Assembly: GCA_963920705.1 (NCBI GenBank)
Contig: OY987230.1
Coordinates: 19,617,320 to 19,681,319, forward strand
Direction of reading: 5' to 3'
DNA from: Odiellus spinosus
Taxonomy: Eukaryota; Arthropoda; Arachnida; Opiliones; Phalangiidae
Length of the DNA stretch: 64,000 nt
Shown in pieces: positions 61,661-64,000 of the stretch. Position 1 is the first letter of the stretch. Every line of letters starts with the position of its first letter. The notes below the pieces were generated by a model. That model was not told the DNA's origin. It searched no databases and was given only the letters and a program-made list of their open reading frames with translations. The position numbers and the translations under genes are program-made.

Positions 61661-62546
61661 CATAAATAAATTCATGATAGCATAAATAAATTCACGATAC
61701 CACAAATAAATTCATGGTTCTATAATACATTCATGATACCATAAATACTTCATGATACCATAAATAAATGCATGATACCATAAATAAATGCATGATACCA
61801 TAAATAAATGCATGATACCATAAATACTTCATGATACCATAAATAAATTAATGATACCGTAAATAAATTCATGGTACATAAATAAATTCACGATACCATA
61901 AATAAATTCATGATACCATAAATAAATTCATGATACCATAAATAAATTCATGATACCATAAATAAATTCATGATACCATAAATAAATTCATGGTTGCATA
62001 AATAAATTCATGGTTGCATAATCAAATTCATGGTACTATAAATAAATTCATGATACCATAAATAAATTCATGATACCATAAATAAATTCATGATACCATA
62101 AATAAATTCATGATACCATAAATAAATGCATGATACCATAAATAAATTCACGATACATAAATAAATTCACGATACCATAAATAAATGCATGATGCCTTAA
62201 ATAAATTCATGGTACTATAAATAAATTCATGGTACTATAAATAAATTCATGGTACTATAAATAAATTCATGATACCACAAATAAATTAATGATACCATAA
62301 ATAAATTCACGATACATAAATAAATTCACGATACCATAAATAAATGCCATAAATAAATTCATGGTACTATAAATAAATTCATGATACCATAAATAAATTC
62401 ATGATACCATAAATAAATTCATGATACCATAAATAAATTCATGATTGCATAAATAAATTCATGGTTGCATAAATAAATTCATGGTTGCATAATCAAATTC
62501 ATGTTGCATAAATAAATTCCTGATATCATAATTAAATTCATGATCA
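61661..62546 (+). repeat. 20-bp minisatellite (AATAAATTCATGATACCATA), ~44 units
   Basis: Head-to-tail 20-bp units with frequent variants: CACGATACC, ATGGTTGCATA and ATGGTACTATA in place of ATGATACCATA, and 16- to 19-bp shortened units. Runs of up to five identical units occur, and a longer pattern (a few ATGATACC units then ATGGTTGC units) is repeated at about 61900-62035 and 62370-62505, suggesting block duplication. Non-coding. Confidence 0.93.
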
Positions 62547-63026
62547 TGAATATTGATTGGATTATGCCAACAAACTTTCTCCCAATGTTACTTTTGTTCT
62601 TATTGGTTTAGTCTTTAATTAAGGGATAAATTCTTAAAATTTTTTCTTCGACCTGAGAGCTCTGGCCAGTCTTCCACCGCAATTATTTTCCTTTCTTTGA
62701 ACTACAAACTCTTTCACCCGCGGAATGACGCCAGTTCCACAGTTTTTATATAGTTGACAGTTAATTTGAAGACGCAATCTCGGATTTTAGATATTTTCAG
62801 AAACATATTGTAAATCAGAAATCAGTAAGGACGTAAACCAAACCGAATTTGAATTATTTTCTGTTCGAAAATGACTCGTGTAATTTCTAATAAATCGAAA
62901 AATTTCGTATCTTCCTAATATATTTCGAGTATTTTGAAATGTTTACAGAGATGTGGTTTAAATTAAGACATATTTCTAAACATTTTGGATTCAAATAGCT
63001 ATCAAATTTTTGATCATATCTTTAAC
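62547..63026. other. Intergenic DNA, nothing recognised
   Basis: AT-rich interval between the 20-bp minisatellite and the MITE at 63027. The last seven bases (CTTTAAC) are that element's left target duplication. Confidence 0.55.
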
Positions 63027-63362
63027 CAGAAGCCGATGAAACCCTCCTTTGAAGTCTACTACTCCAATGTTCCATATAGCGCTCCTCTCTGTATGGGTAA
63101 AATTCCCAATTTTAGGAGTTAGAAGGGTTCCTACTTCATCCCCCCTGTCTACGGAAAATTGGAAATTCTCTCTCTCCACAAACGACGACGTTTTTGGACG
63201 AACTCCAAGGCTGCTAGAGATATTCGCTCGACAAACTCCCCCTCCGAAAACATCTACCGTTAGGAGGCGTACGAATCGCGCCTTTTGAGAATAACCCATA
63301 CAGAGAGGGGTAGACAAGACCCGGGAGTAATAGACTTCAAAGGAGGGTTTCATCGGCTTCTG
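63027..63362. mobile_element. MITE, 336 bp, ~39-bp TIRs, 7-bp TSD (family D)
   Basis: The left TIR starts CAGAAGCCGATGAAACCCTC, and the right end is its reverse complement with one mismatch in about 39 bp. Weaker inverted similarity continues to CTCTCTGTATGGGT about 70 bp in. The flanks are exact 7-bp repeats CTTTAAC (63020-63026 and 63363-63369). Its right half is present alone at 59119-59281. Open frames in both directions across it (62991-63353 and 63049-63288) have no recognised domain and follow from its GC content. Confidence 0.92.
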
Positions 63363-63369
63363 CTTTAAC

Positions 63370-64000
63370 GTAATTGGATCAAAACTTTGTCAATCACTTC
63401 GATCTACACCAATTAGAAAGGATTCCGTTAATGATACTATTTGCGAGTTTATAAAGCATTATTTTTCATTTCATTTTAATTTCTCGTTCATTATAACTTT
63501 CTGATATTATATCCTAGAACTCGGCTCCGACATTATAGGCTAAAGGGTGGGTGGCGATGTTTTGGGGAGCCATTCGAGGATTGTCTTTTGTTTTGGACGG
63601 GTTCACCTAGACGTCATTTATCAAAAGACTTCGTGTCTAGCGTGGGTTGGTCGGAAGAGGGTAAGAAAAGCCTTTTAATTCTGGCCACGTCATTCGACGG
63701 AAGATAGAAGGCTCGGATTTTTCACTTGGGCGAGTAAATTCACCTAAACCTCGGTGGTAGTCGTCGCCGCACGCTGTCGTCGTTGACAGGCTCTTGTACA
63801 TTTGCCTTAATGAGAGAACAAATGAAACGACATTTGCATAAGAGACCCAACGAGACAGATAGACAGAGAGAGAAAATACCACGCCCCTTCCGGAGTTTGC
63901 AAACAAACAGAAAGATAGGGCCCCGAATAAAATCTATGGTTAATGTTACAAAAAATACTTAATCCTCCGTGTTTTAACATCGCGCATTATTGCTCCTCGG
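63370..64000. other. Intergenic DNA, GC content rises towards the end
   Basis: 63550-63900 looks richer in G and C than most of the window. A reverse frame of 89 codons (63637-63906) has no domain I recognise. It could be a 5' exon or promoter of a gene outside the window, but nothing in the sequence proves it. Confidence 0.4.

Noticed and set aside
62991..63353. 120-codon reverse frame and overlapping 79-codon forward frame
   Set aside because: Both fall within the family D MITE, run in opposite directions over the same DNA and show no recognisable domain.

Overview
The window looks like nuclear DNA from an animal, most likely an invertebrate. It is AT-rich and gene-poor, with an intron-containing kinase gene, long tandem arrays and many short inverted-repeat transposons. 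There are no operons, no bacterial-style gene packing and no bacterial promoters. I cannot name the species. Only one protein-coding gene can be supported: a three-exon testis-specific serine/threonine kinase (TSSK)-like gene at about 10.1-12.2 kb, whose joined exons give a complete 338-residue kinase.

Layout. 1-9.3 kb is intergenic DNA with several miniature inverted-repeat elements (MITEs) and one ~30-bp tandem repeat. 9.33-9.85 kb is a 22-bp minisatellite just 5' of the kinase gene. 10.09-12.21 kb is the kinase gene. 12.2-15.4 kb has no recognisable gene. 15.396-47.144 kb is one ~31.7-kb compound satellite array: a GC-rich 14-bp unit (GTGTCACCCCTACC / TTGTCACCCCTACC) in variable copy number alternates with an AT-rich module of about 95 bp. 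The basic monomer is 124 bp plus multiples of 14. The array has higher-order structure: a ~9.7-kb block is present twice in tandem, nearly identical, with nested duplications of 1166, 902 and 208 bp. All the many reading frames in this array are by-products of the repeat. 47.605-48.120 kb is a perfect inverted repeat (217-bp arms, 82-bp spacer). 48-64 kb is intergenic DNA with MITEs, a tRNA-derived SINE-like fragment, a 1.1-kb terminal-inverted-repeat (TIR) element with a possible decayed transposase segment, and a 20-bp minisatellite.

The most coherent biological story beyond the satellite is a set of non-autonomous DNA transposons that all begin with CA and all make exact 7-bp target-site duplications: 2416-2707, 3862-3879, 4931-5348, 60880-61160 and 63027-63362. 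One of them, at 3862, is an 18-bp remnant made of only two TIR tips, and the corresponding empty site is visible in a related repeat at 56.4 kb. A second group (50381-50566 and 60248-60433, both exactly 186 bp, with a longer possible relative at 4617-4901) has CGTTCACACTA-type ends and 3-bp target duplications, as expected of PIF/Harbinger-type elements.

Limits: all claims come from reading the sequence by eye. No alignment or database search was possible. Copy counts inside the big array are approximate, and near-identical tandem blocks or perfect palindromes could be assembly artefacts.
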